From Scolanthus callimorphus (lineage: Eukaryota; Cnidaria; Anthozoa; Actiniaria; Edwardsiidae), in assembly GCA_033964015.1 (NCBI GenBank), contig CM066914.1, positions 8,857,831 through 8,921,830 of the forward strand: a stretch of 64,000 bases of DNA, in the 5' to 3' direction. Below are positions 1-10,600 of this stretch, piece after piece (the stretch's first letter is position 1; the number at the start of each line of letters is the position of its first letter). A program made the translations under genes and the position numbers. The notes below the pieces were generated by a model, which ran no database searches, was not told the origin of the DNA, and worked only from the letters and a program-made list of their open reading frames with translations.

Positions 1-176
1 TATTCTTGGGCTTCAAGAGAAAAAGAAATCAAAATAAGTGAAACAAAGCTCTGAGTACTAATGGTTATTTCTAAGAAAGTCTCCAAATGTTATACACCCT
101 ACCAGCTACAATAGCAAAGGTCTCTTATCTAAAAGATCTTTTCTACCTGTAGGATAGCAGTTTATTTTATACTCAC

Positions 177-3100
177 CACGAGGGCTATGTTGACATGATT
201 TCCAACAAAACTGTTGCTGTGGTATGCCTGGCGCCTAATGTTCAATTTTTGTAGCTGTTGCTCCATAGCTTGATAGATTTTCCCGGTTGTCTTGTCAAAC
301 TGCAGTTTTTCTATCAGGCCATTCGCAAGTTTTTCCTGAAATAAGATTTTATATAGGTGAGATTGAATTCAAATTACACGCATGATCAGCTATGGAGTTA
401 AACTACACAATAATATATTTAAACTTGCCTCATTTTCTGCTCTCCTTGGAAGATCTTCTGCCAACTTCAGCAAGCCAGTGAGATATGGATGACAGTAGCT
501 GGCGTCATACTGTAAGCCATCATGCGTGATTTTGTATGCAATGTGGTCTTGCACTAGCTTGGCCTCCTCCCTCAAATTTTCTGCATTTTCACTATGCTTT
601 TGGGCTGCATGGAGAGTCTGGACATATTGGTCAAAATCTGAATCACCAGTTGGCTCATCAGATGTTTTAGCCTTATGCTTAGCAATCAAAATATCCAGGC
701 TCTCACATTCAGTAATAAAAAGATCATAGAACTTTAGGAAGAGACCAAGGCTTATGTGAAGGCCAGGCACACATATCTGTGAAAAATAATGATAACAAAA
801 AATACCAATTTTTTTTCAAATTTTGAACAATGGAATGCAAGAAAAATGTTCTAATTTGTACCCTGTCGCTTGGGATATCCAGCAAAGGCTCGTGAATGAC
901 ATTGTAGAAGTCCTTAGCCTTTTTAAGGTCCCCATTGGCTTTGTCATTAAATTCCCTCAGCTGTTCCTGCATGTGGTCCGCTGTCCTGGGCTGTATAGGG
1001 TCACGCTTGTCTGGTGGTTTCCGCATGTCTTGGCTCGGTATTAAACACCAAACACATGGGTATCGTCCTTACAAAATAAGGAAACATGAATATATGAAGA
1101 TTGAAAAAATATTTGTAATAATAACTAGGCTTTGTTGTTTATACTTTTCCTTACCACTTGCTCCTGAAATCCCAATCATCCGGCAGATGTATTCATAGTC
1201 ACCAAAAGCAAACAAGATGACGTTTTTGCCCCTGTTTTTAAAAGAATGGGTAGTGTTCTTTGATTAGTATTGAGTGAGTTATGGGAGATATATTGCCTGC
1301 CAAACAACATTATTCATTGGTGTTCATGACTTACTGCCACTTTTTCAACTCATTCAGCTGCCCTTTGTAGTTTGTCGTAACCACCCGAAGGTTATTCCTT
1401 GTGTCCTTCCCCTCGTATATACAAAACACAACTGTATTTTTGCTAGAGTTGGGCTTCTCCAAGTTTGCAATCTGAAATGCGAATTTCATTGTGCCTTGAC
1501 CATGGTCACCACCAAGCTTGACATAAATGGAATCATCTGGGATCCTCCCATCGTGCCATGTTAACACCCCAGCACTGCAAGTAAATAATGCGTCACTTTT
1601 GTCAGTGTCACTCCATATTTAAATGAAATACATTGATTGCACATTAAGGAATATCTCTTACTTTTCACTTTCATCCAGATATGATAAGATCTTATTGCCA
1701 ATGTCCTCTACAAAAGCGCACGCTGTTTGCTTCACCACTGTCACATTTTTATTTCCCTTTTTGGTTGTATGCTCAAGTGGAAGGAATTCAGCCTCAATGT
1801 CATCACCAATTAGCTCTGCCTTCTGGGATCTTTGCTTTTTTTCGCTATCCATTTTTATACCCCAATTGCTGAACCACCTGTCGAAGTAAAATTGAATACT
1901 TCAAACTTATTGCCATCTTGGGGTTTCCTCTTATTGGTATCACAAATAAAAGGAAACAAAGAAATGGGTTTGCTTTATTAATGTGCAAATGTAATGAATG
2001 AATAAACAAGGACTAAAAATGACTTACCGCCTAAGTTTTCCAAGTGCGAACCAGGGTAGACGAAGGTCGGCTTTCATGGCTAAGGCCTCTCCTTCCGGGA
2101 TCTCTAAAACCAGCTCCTTCCCAAGTGCGTCCCTGATTAGCGTCTCGCGCTCCGTCTTCGACTTCTGGCGTAGGTGTTGGACTACCAAAGAGTCCATCTC
2201 ACCAGCACTCAGCGTAGCACCAACTTGTTGAAGATGGGAAGTGCGTCTTCTCAAATGCCGGGGAGACACCTCATCGTTTGTTTTGTGAGCCTTTGGGGTG
2301 TGGGTTAACACCAGCGACTGCGGATCAAAAACAGTATTTAGTGCATTTTTTTGTTCAAACAAGATGTTAAAGGAAAAAATTCAGAGAAAAAATGTAGGGA
2401 GGGGCTGTGAAGTTACCTTTCCCGGGCCTGGCAGCGAGACAGTTGTTTTGTCAGTCGAACGCTTTAGAAGCTCACGGACAACTGCAGTTCCGAGTTTTGT
2501 GACCTCCTTATTCATTTTCCCCTCTCGCAATTGCTCTATGGCCTGACTTATCGTCTGCTCCTGTGGTGGGCGTTGCTGTTGGGCGTCGTTTGGTGGTACG
2601 GTGGCGTTGGGTTGGCACTTGTGGTTGGCACAATGCTGATATTCCATCACCAATTGGCACTGTTTACATTTATAACTTTGGATTTCTATCAGCCCAAGCA
2701 CCACACGATTAAACTTTTTGATGTCGGCGCTGGAGTTAAGGTTTCTTTTGCAAACTGGGCATGAGGGGTGCACGGTTAGGGCTTGCGAAAGGCAAACCCC
2801 ACAGGCATTATGTGTACAAATTGTTTCCACCGGTTTATCCAATATTTCTTTACAAATAGGGCAGAAGAAATCGTCTTTTCTAGCCTCATTTAGCTCAAAC
2901 AGCTCTGTCAAATTGTCCACTCGATGACTCGGAATATCTTCTGACAGACGCCTTATTTCCGCATCCACCGTACTATCAATATTCGGGGATTCATAGCTCT
3001 GTCGCTGTACTTTTTTCACATTTCCGCCACCTCGCTTAGATTTTTTTGGCCTTCCCCCTTTTCTTTTCGCCTCTTCTTTATCGCAAGTACTGCAAGAGTC

Positions 3101-3370
3101 AGGGGTATGTACTTCCCAAAATACGACCTCGCGACTGTGAGTGCGATAACACTCTCGACAGAACTTTGACGGATAAATCGAGGGATCGTCCTTCTCTATA
3201 TTCAAATTGTAGGTCTCAGCTAGAAATTCGCAATGATCCTTGCAACTATAACTACTTTCGTATCTGTCTTTGCATTTTTTCAAGCGATTTCCGCAAATTC
3301 TGCAAAGTTTAGCTAGATTTTCTTGATGGATGCTTTCGACGATTTCACCTTCAGAGGTCGCGGCGGCCAT
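177..3370 (-). CDS. RAG1 N-terminus-like RING protein with transposase-like C-terminus (partial)
   Basis: Eight coding exons, all in phase: 3370-2417, 2317-2028, 1877-1662, 1574-1335, 1231-1155, 1028-862, 776-429 and 335-177 (817 aa), continuing past the left edge. The start is the ATG at 3370; the frame is open to 3379 only through a TTG. Residues 21-100 carry paired Cys/His motifs (LCRICG, FCREC, CSTC) like the RAG1 N-terminal domain. Then come a basic GGRPKK stretch near 105, a C3HC4 RING at about 170-207 (CPIC, CTHNACGVC, CPVC) and a short zinc finger at about 235-252. The later exons carry GGDHGQGTMKF, FGDYEYICRMIG and YHSNSFVGNHV, blocks I recall from cnidarian proteins that pair this RAG1 N-terminus with a transposase (N-RAG-TP-like). 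RING E3 ligase activity and an RNase-H-like D-D core are inferences from family resemblance. The exon 7 donor is GC rather than GT. Multiple introns argue for a resident gene rather than a recent insertion. Confidence 0.87.
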
Positions 3371-4160
3371 TAACACCAAGATATTAAATAAGTCCGAAAC
3401 TCAGTCAAAAATCATTCGCAAGACAGTATAAGTATAAAAATGGGGAGCGAAAGCATTGCAGATTGCTTAAGACACAGTGGTTACGAAATAAAAACTCAGA
3501 TAATATCATAGTTTGAGGATGAAGTCGTTTATTTTGCGCAATTCGTTTCCGCCATTACATACGTAAGCGCTGGAAAGCAAACTACTGTTATCGTTACAGT
3601 ATTCATTGCACTACTGCTTTTAGCACCTTATCTGTGAGCTCATTCCCTGAGTATTCTAATAATGCTTATTGCGCATACTTGTCTTTCAACGCTAGGCAGT
3701 ACGCATCACGTTTTTACTACCAAGTATTGAGTAAGCGTGACCCAGAAGTCTGCGCGTTAGCCATTAACAGAGTTAATAACCAGGACATCCGACCCTGTTA
3801 TTGATAGCGCGGTCGCTAAGCTAAATGTCCTCTCGCTGACCTGTTTGAAATAGCTGTGAAGAACCGTACGGTCGCCATATATGGCGCTTCAGCAATTTGT
3901 CTGGAAGTATGGTCCTATTTTTTTTTTTTTCCTCAAGTCAATTAGTCAGTTAATGTGCTGAATTCGCATAGGTGTGAAAATGTTGAGCGAGAGGACAGGA
4001 CAAATTATATTTATATTACTTGCACGACTGTAAAAAGAATTATTCAGGTGTTCATTCATATTTTAGAGCGTGCGCGGCACTTCATTCGCACCCAAACATT
4101 TTCTCTTGCTCGCATTCGCCTTTCATATCAAGGCAATGTGATGTTCCGTGCGTTCTGTCA
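3371..4160. other. Intergenic region upstream of the RAG1-like gene
   Basis: This should contain the promoter of the RAG1-like gene, but I see no TATA box or other clear core element. It ends with the short repeat at 3858-3935 and AT-rich DNA. I see no convincing coding sequence. Confidence 0.5.
3858..3935 (+). repeat. Dispersed repeat ending in a T tract, copy 1
   Basis: Contains CCGTACGGTCGCCAT, then GGCGCTTCAGC, a spacer with TGGTC and a run of about 13 T. The same ordered blocks recur at about 60390-60465, so this is a dispersed element. The terminal homopolymer suggests a short retroposon in the reverse orientation (inference). Confidence 0.6.
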
Positions 4161-4164
4161 TCAA

Positions 4165-4380
4165 GAGATTTTCATTATTCTAACTTTCAAAGCTCTCACC
4201 AATCTGGCACCGACCTATCTCCTAGAACTTTTGCATCCTTATAAACCTACAAGGTCGCTCCGCTCTTCAAATAAATGACTTCTTGTTGTACCTCGTTACA
4301 AGCTTAAAACATACGGGTACAGCTCTTTTTCTTTTCAAGCCCCCTCACTCTGGTCTGTTAACTTGTGTGTTATATACTAG
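4165..4380 (+). pseudogene. Non-LTR retrotransposon (LINE) C-terminal remnant
   Basis: The + frame reads FKALTNLAPTYLLELL, then RSLRSSNK, an in-frame TGA, and LLVVPRYKLKTYGYSSF with QAPSLW. This order of motifs is typical of the extreme C-terminal end of LINE reverse-transcriptase proteins of the CR1/L2 type. No upstream RT domain is present and the frame is broken by the stop, so it is a 5'-truncated dead copy. Confidence 0.7.
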
Positions 4381-4589
4381 CATGACCAGCTGGTCCGATG
4401 GTATTTCAACCGATTAGAACCGTTTTTTCTACTCACAGTCTGCATCCTTATTTAGTGACAGTGTGGATTCTTGAAGAGACCCCCCAGAAGGAACGGACAT
4501 ATTCTGACAGTTTTATATACATATTCAATAAATGTTGCTTTGGGATTTGGTTGTTGAAGCGCGGGTAATGCGATTCATTGCTTGAGTGT

Positions 4590-4670
4590 CCACCCGGGGG
4601 GGGGGGGGGGGGGGGGGGTACTCGGATATAAAAATGACGGGGGAGGGGGGGGGGGGGGGGGGGTCCGACG
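4590..4670. repeat. Poly(G) tracts of a dispersed element
   Basis: Two runs of more than 20 G lie next to GTACTCGGATATAAAAATGACGG. The pattern CCCGG, long G run, GTACTC recurs at 32973-33000, suggesting a repeat family that carries the G run. Confidence 0.7.
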
Positions 4671-4858
4671 GAGTTCCAAATTTCATACCCCCAAAAATAC
4701 CTGATTCATAAATTTTATACCCAAAACAATACCTGCTCCCACTAAACAATGGCTCTCGACGACAAAATGCCAATTCTCAAAGCAACCTTTTTAGAAGTAA
4801 GTGTGTATGCCTTGTATGTTTTTTTTACGACGTGAAGCTAGTGCCAATTCGTACAACA

Positions 4859-6424
4859 CTAATCCCTTTTTGCTTTTCTTTTACATGCTTTCAGGATAAT
4901 TTTGCAAGTGAAGATTAAACCAAATACAACCGCTCCAGCAACTGATGCGACAAAAATCCCCACATCAATAAGATACAACTGAAGAAACGAGAGGTTGTCC
5001 ATTTCGGTGCGAAAGTGAAGGGCGCCCTCATTACGTATTCCGTACTCGACCCAGTCTGCGGCAAGCTTAACACAACCCGCTGACGGGCTTCCGGGCTTTC
5101 CACATCCGGGTAACTGCATTCTTTTGGAAAGTCGCTCGGCGTTTTCTCGGTACGATTTGTCATTCAGTACTTTTAGAATCGCTACAATGAGATCTTTGGT
5201 GTTAAGAGTTTTAAACCTCACGACCTCTGCCATGCCTGTAAATTTGAGGCTTTCGGCATTAACGAACTGATCTGCAAATATTGGAACGGCAACCACAGGC
5301 ACCCCGTGATAAGCAGCCTCCAACATTCCATTCATTCCACAATGGGAAACAAACAGTGATACGTTGGGGTGACCAAGGAGATCATTTTGAGGAATCCATG
5401 GGTAAATAAATGTGTTATTCCCTAAATCAGACGGATTCTTTCCTCTATGTTTCCAGATGACAATAGCCGGTAGTTTTGCAAAAGCTGCAGCCATAGTCTC
5501 AATGATGACGTCATCAAAATGTGTAATGACAGTTCCCATGGAAACAACGATGACGTCAGAGTGGCTTTGCATGGCCGCAATGAAATTCTTTGGCAGTGAT
5601 TTTGATTGTTCTACGATGATAGTGCCAACCACTTTGATAAAGGGGGGGAGGGGTCGGGGTGTGGTTAACGCAAAGTCGACTTGAAATAAAAACATTCCCG
5701 TTGATCGGACTAGTGATTCAATATCTTCATACTTTGAGTTTTTAACATACTTGTTCTTTAATTCCCTGTATGGACCAATGAAATAAATGTGGTGCACAGC
5801 GTAGCCAGCCAGATACAACATAGCGTTCTTGGTCCTGTCCAAAAGGGACATCTTTCTTGGAAAGGGCATAAGAAGCTGCGGTACATATGCTACAGGAGAT
5901 GGGAACACGTGGTAAAAGCTAAGCAATGGATCATTGAACCCCATCGTGGAAATGTCCACTCGAGTTGTGATGTTTAACATGTCTGCGACGATAGCACAGC
6001 AAACAGCGGGAATATCGCATATCATAACATCAACCTCTCCCAGTTCTTGAAAATACGACTTGTTTTTTAGGAGATCTTCACACGACGTTGCCCATATTGT
6101 AGTTAATGTTTCGAATTCAACCATCTCATCTATAATCATATTCGTGAAAAGCTCTTCCACATCAGCCTCGTTATATTTTGTATCGTAGAACCTGACGCTG
6201 TAGTTTTCGATACTTGTCGAAGGTGTTAGGTATTCTTCTTCCCATTTTGGAAGGGCTAACGTGTATTTGTATCCGCGCTGTGCTAGTTCCTTTCCAAGTT
6301 TTGCCAGCACCGCTCCGTGACTTATAGCGATACTTGGCAGCCCAAGAATGTGAACACATTGTCCAGTAGTCGCGTAAAGCACAGCCACAAGTAATAACCA
6401 AAAACGAGCGGCTATGCAGTCCAT
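4859..6424 (-). CDS. UDP-glucuronosyltransferase, intronless
   Basis: A single 521-aa open frame, the usual UGT length. It transfers a sugar from a UDP-sugar (typically UDP-glucuronate) to small lipophilic acceptors in the ER. Residues 1-23 form a signal peptide. The UGT signature spans about 342-386 (PWIPQNDLLGHP, FVSHCGMNGMLEAAYHGVP, DQF), the nucleotide-sugar-binding part of the GT-B fold. SHGA near residue 35 sits where the acceptor-side catalytic His is expected. A transmembrane helix at about 485-508 is followed by a basic tail ending KAKRD, which fits a KxKxx ER-retrieval signal. So the protein looks like a complete type I ER membrane UGT. No introns are visible. Substrate and vertebrate orthologue cannot be assigned. 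Confidence 0.96.
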   Translation of the reverse strand: MDCIAARFWLLLVAVLYATTGQCVHILGLPSIAISHGAVLAKLGKELAQRGYKYTLALPKWEEEYLTPSTSIENYSVRFYDTKYNEADVEELFTNMIIDEMVEFETLTTIWATSCEDLLKNKSYFQELGEVDVMICDIPAVCCAIVADMLNITTRVDISTMGFNDPLLSFYHVFPSPVAYVPQLLMPFPRKMSLLDRTKNAMLYLAGYAVHHIYFIGPYRELKNKYVKNSKYEDIESLVRSTGMFLFQVDFALTTPRPLPPFIKVVGTIIVEQSKSLPKNFIAAMQSHSDVIVVSMGTVITHFDDVIIETMAAAFAKLPAIVIWKHRGKNPSDLGNNTFIYPWIPQNDLLGHPNVSLFVSHCGMNGMLEAAYHGVPVVAVPIFADQFVNAESLKFTGMAEVVRFKTLNTKDLIVAILKVLNDKSYRENAERLSKRMQLPGCGKPGSPSAGCVKLAADWVEYGIRNEGALHFRTEMDNLSFLQLYLIDVGIFVASVAGAVVFGLIFTCKIILKACKRKAKRD

Positions 6425-7632
6425 GTCAGAGAGACTCGATCTTGCAGGATTTTCAATATGATACGACGCGTATTACAGATTGTTGCCAGCCTAATGTTAT
6501 GGCCATGCACTGCATGGATTAAAAATGTGTGTTTACCCTGACCAATCGGCTTCCAATGCCTACGACGGGTAAGTCCGATAGCACTTGACCCTGAAAAAAT
6601 CATATACTTACGTTTGCACGCTCAAGGTTTTTTAAACTAGAGTTTTTTAAGTTTTATCTAGAGCCCAGGAGAAAAGGATGACAACAAAAATTATGATGTG
6701 AGATATAATTAAATCCATTAAGCCTGGGATAAAGCAAATATTTACCCAGCCTTGATTCGTGTTCTTGAATGAGATGTTTGATATTAAACAAAGAGATCAC
6801 CATCGAGGCGAGCAATATAGCCATGGCACTGAGCAATGGTCAGGCTGTCATCCATTGTTATATTAATGCATCAACCACAGATCGATTAGTTCACCGAACA
6901 AAGAAAACTATTTAGTCCCTTTATTAGTTGTCTCCCGCGCAGTCCGTCCTTTTCCAAAGCGTTGCATGACCGACACAAAGGACGGGCTCCGCGGGAGGCT
7001 TACATGTCAATTTGCATTGCACTAAAAATATATTGCAATCATGTTTTCCAGTGCCAATGCCAATTGACAACAGTGAATCAGCGTTGTATGGTTTCCATTC
7101 ATATGTCTCGCACTATTTTGAATTTCCCGATTTAGCAGGCAGGAAAACGTCACGTATATTTTTAGGGGGGTTCCCCGGGTATGATGACCAGAAAACAGTC
7201 ATCTAAAAGCATTAACTACTTTACTCAGAAATACGATAGATTTCTCTTTTATTTCAATATACCAACAGTCTAATATAAATACTCTGCATTATTATTAGAT
7301 TCTTTAAAAATATTCCATTTTAATGCCATTTCTCCACGAAAAGGATGGATGACGCCTCATTGGTACGATGAAGACATTGCATTGTTGGAAAATCCCGCAC
7401 ATTGCCAATAATTTAATATAAAATCCCCTCTATGTATAATCTCTATTCGCGTGAAGTAGTATAAAAGGACGAACTTGGTGGTCTTTTCCTACAAAATTGT
7501 ATTTTGTACGAATGCAATCGCCTTTTCCCATTTGGTCTCCCTTTGGTGTTAACAAGCGGCACGATATATCAGTTAAAAAACGCATTTCCACGAATTGTGG
7601 GCTCGAGTTCGAAGCATTTCTGAGCCACCTAA
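6425..7632. other. Spacer between UGT and RAB3GAP1 (5' flank and 3' UTR)
   Basis: The left part is the 5' flank of the UGT gene. The right part should hold the RAB3GAP1 3' UTR; an AATAAA on the minus strand lies near 7247-7252. I see no coding region or clear repeat here. Confidence 0.5.
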
Positions 7633-10600
7633 TCACTGAAATGTGACATCTTCTGTAAAGGCGCCTGCAAGCCTGAACTCGTCAGCGGTAAGAACACAGT
7701 ACATGCGCTGCGGGCTGACCCGCGAGTGACGCGCGGGACGCGGGACCGATGTTCGTAGTATGTACTCTCTGCCAGTCGGCGAGGGGAAGTCCTGTGGTGT
7801 ACTGGAGGATGGAGATGAGGAGGCCTGGGGACAAATAAATAAGATGCTATCATGCTGTCGAATTGAGTAATCAGAGATTACTTCAGTTGGATATTTGAAT
7901 TTTCTTTGGACACATAATTACGGTATCTATTTGTTACCTTGGCATCCGATTCTGGTTCTGACAATGATTGCTCCAGTCTGGCCGACTGCAGAGATAAACA
8001 TAAAATGGGCAGCTGGTAAGGTATCACTGACAGAAGATAAACAGTAAAGGAGAGATAGACAGACAATAACGGGCAGACAGACAATGGACAAACAGACAAT
8101 AACGGACAGACAATGGACAAACAGACAATAACGGACAGACAGACAATGGACACGCCGACAATAACGGACAGACAGACAATGGACAAACAGACAATAACGG
8201 ACAGACAGACAATGGACAAACAGACAACGGACAGACAATGGACAAACAGACAATAACGGACAGACAGACAATGGACACGCAGACAATAACGGACAGACAG
8301 ACAGACAATGGACAAACAGACAATAACGGACAGACAATGGACAAACACACAATAACGGACAGATAGGCAGACAATGGACAAACAGACAATAACGGACAGA
8401 CAGACAATGGACAAACAGACAATAACGGACAGATAGGCAGACAATGGACAAGCAGACAATAACGGACAGACAGACAGACAATGGACAAGCAGACAATAAC
8501 GGACAGACAATGGACAAACAGACAATAACGGACAGACAGACAATGGACAAACAGACAATAACGGACAGACAGACAGACAATGGACAAACAGACAATAACG
8601 GACAGACGATGGACAAGCAGACAGTAACGGACAGACAGACAATGGACAAGCAGACAATAACGGACAGACAGACAATGGACAAACAGACAATAACGGACAG
8701 ACAGACAATGGACAAGCAGACAAAAACGGACAGACAGACAATGGACAAACAGACAATAACCGACAGACAGACAATGGACAAACAGCCAATAACGGACAGA
8801 CAATGGACAAACAGACAATAACGGACAGACAGACAGACAATGGACAAATAGACAATAACAGACAGACAGACAATGGACAAACAGACAATAACGGACAGAC
8901 AGACAGACAATGGACAAACAGACAATAACGGACAGACAGACAGACAATGGACAAACAGACAATAACAGACAGACAGACAATGGACAAACAGACAATAACG
9001 GAAAGACAGCAACGGTCAGATAGACAGACAGACCGTAAAAGACAGACAAACAGAAAAGTGACGGACTGATATACAGGCAGAAGCGGACAGACAGTAAAAG
9101 ACAGACAATAACGGACAGACATACAGGCAGTAACGGCGACAGACAGGCAGACAGTAACGGGCGGACAGGTAATAGACAGACAGTAACGGACAGACAGACA
9201 ACAACGGACAAACAGCCAGGCGATTATTACGTTTACCTCTTGTTTCACGAACAACCGGTGGATCACTCGCCCCGCGGGCCCCCTTCCAGCACCGATGACG
9301 TTCACCTCGGGTTTCTCCATCAAAGCCGCAAGAAACTCCTCTAGATTTCGCTCCCCTTCCACCGCCAGCAGACTCTGCTTTTGTTCCGCAAGCACGTCAC
9401 GGAACTTGAACTGCAGAGAGCTGGCGCGAGCTATCACTATCTCCGCTAGCTGGAGTTCTTTAACCATTTCCTGTTTAAAGGAAATGTAGGCTGTGATTCA
9501 GCAAACTTAGCATAGAGTCGATCGTAACATCATTCTCTAGTGGAAAACCAAACCAGCAACACATGCACTATGGAAAACTGGGTAAACAAAACCGAGGACT
9601 GATGAAGAACAAAACAAAAGTCTGGATGTGTCTGCTTCTTTGTTATTGATTACACTCCATATTAGAAGTAGAATTCCATGGAAATATCGAAATGACTATC
9701 TAAAATCAAATACAACTTATTTACCGACTTCAATCGAAAAATATTGCGCGTACATTCCCTTCAGCCAATGAAAACAGAATCGTACCTACCATAGAAAAGT
9801 CGAGCACACGTATGGGGTTGTGGGAAGGATAAACGTGGCACGCAATGGATTGTGGGGCAAGTAGCGTGGCGTACAAAGGATTGTGGGGCGGGTGAAAGGT
9901 GTGCGCGTTTGCCAAGTCACGCAATACCGGCAACAGTCCCGTAACGCAAAAATGCACGGAAAGAAACACTAGAAACGGCTGGGCACGAGTCTTCGATGAA
10001 AATGGATACTTTCTGACTCGGTATTTTTGTGGCTGACAAAATCGGTCACACATTAGTGGAACACGCGTACCTCGCAATGAGGCAAGTCGTCTGGCATGAC
10101 CCAGTGTAGTTTTCTGGCCGTGCTCAACACGTTATCCAACACTGCGGCCACCGCGGGAATATCGCGACCACCAGACTGCTCCACGCGTATCAACATGGCG
10201 TGCAGTAATACAGGGAACAAATGGAACGCGACCTCGGATGGCTTCAGAGCCGTCAGAAAATGCAGAACCTGGAAATAACAACTAGCTTTAGTAACCTGCG
10301 CGTGGGCAAGTGGGGTGATTTTGCTGACTCGGAAAGCATGAATTAGTGGAATTAGTGTTAGATGCACGAAAGGGTGTTTGGAATTCTTCTTGTTGTACCA
10401 TCGTGGGCCCCTGGCCTGTCACGTACCCATTAATATATCCGTACACAGGGACCGGGTTAAATAGCCTACCCCTTGTTTTGAGATAGACACAACTTACCGG
10501 AGGGGCCAGAAAGAGGTTACCTAAAATAACGCTGTGTATACGTGCGTACGTGACATGGATTTACCTTTTCCGCCTCCTTCGTCTCGTCAAACAGCCGTTT

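Noticed and set aside
4525..4773. An 82-codon proline-rich frame
   Set aside because: The prolines come from poly(G) tracts read in reverse; no other protein feature is present.
8040..9010. Resemblance to a CRISPR array (regular short repeats)
   Set aside because: There are no unique spacers; the whole unit repeats and drifts, it lies in a eukaryotic intron, and no cas genes exist.
7878..9467. Open frames of 529, 395, 361 and 125 codons over the 33-bp repeat, reading as Cys/Leu/Val-rich or Gln/Thr-rich proteins
   Set aside because: They are produced by a tandem repeat whose units lack stops on both strands, and the true RAB3GAP1 exons end at 9237 and resume at 7985.
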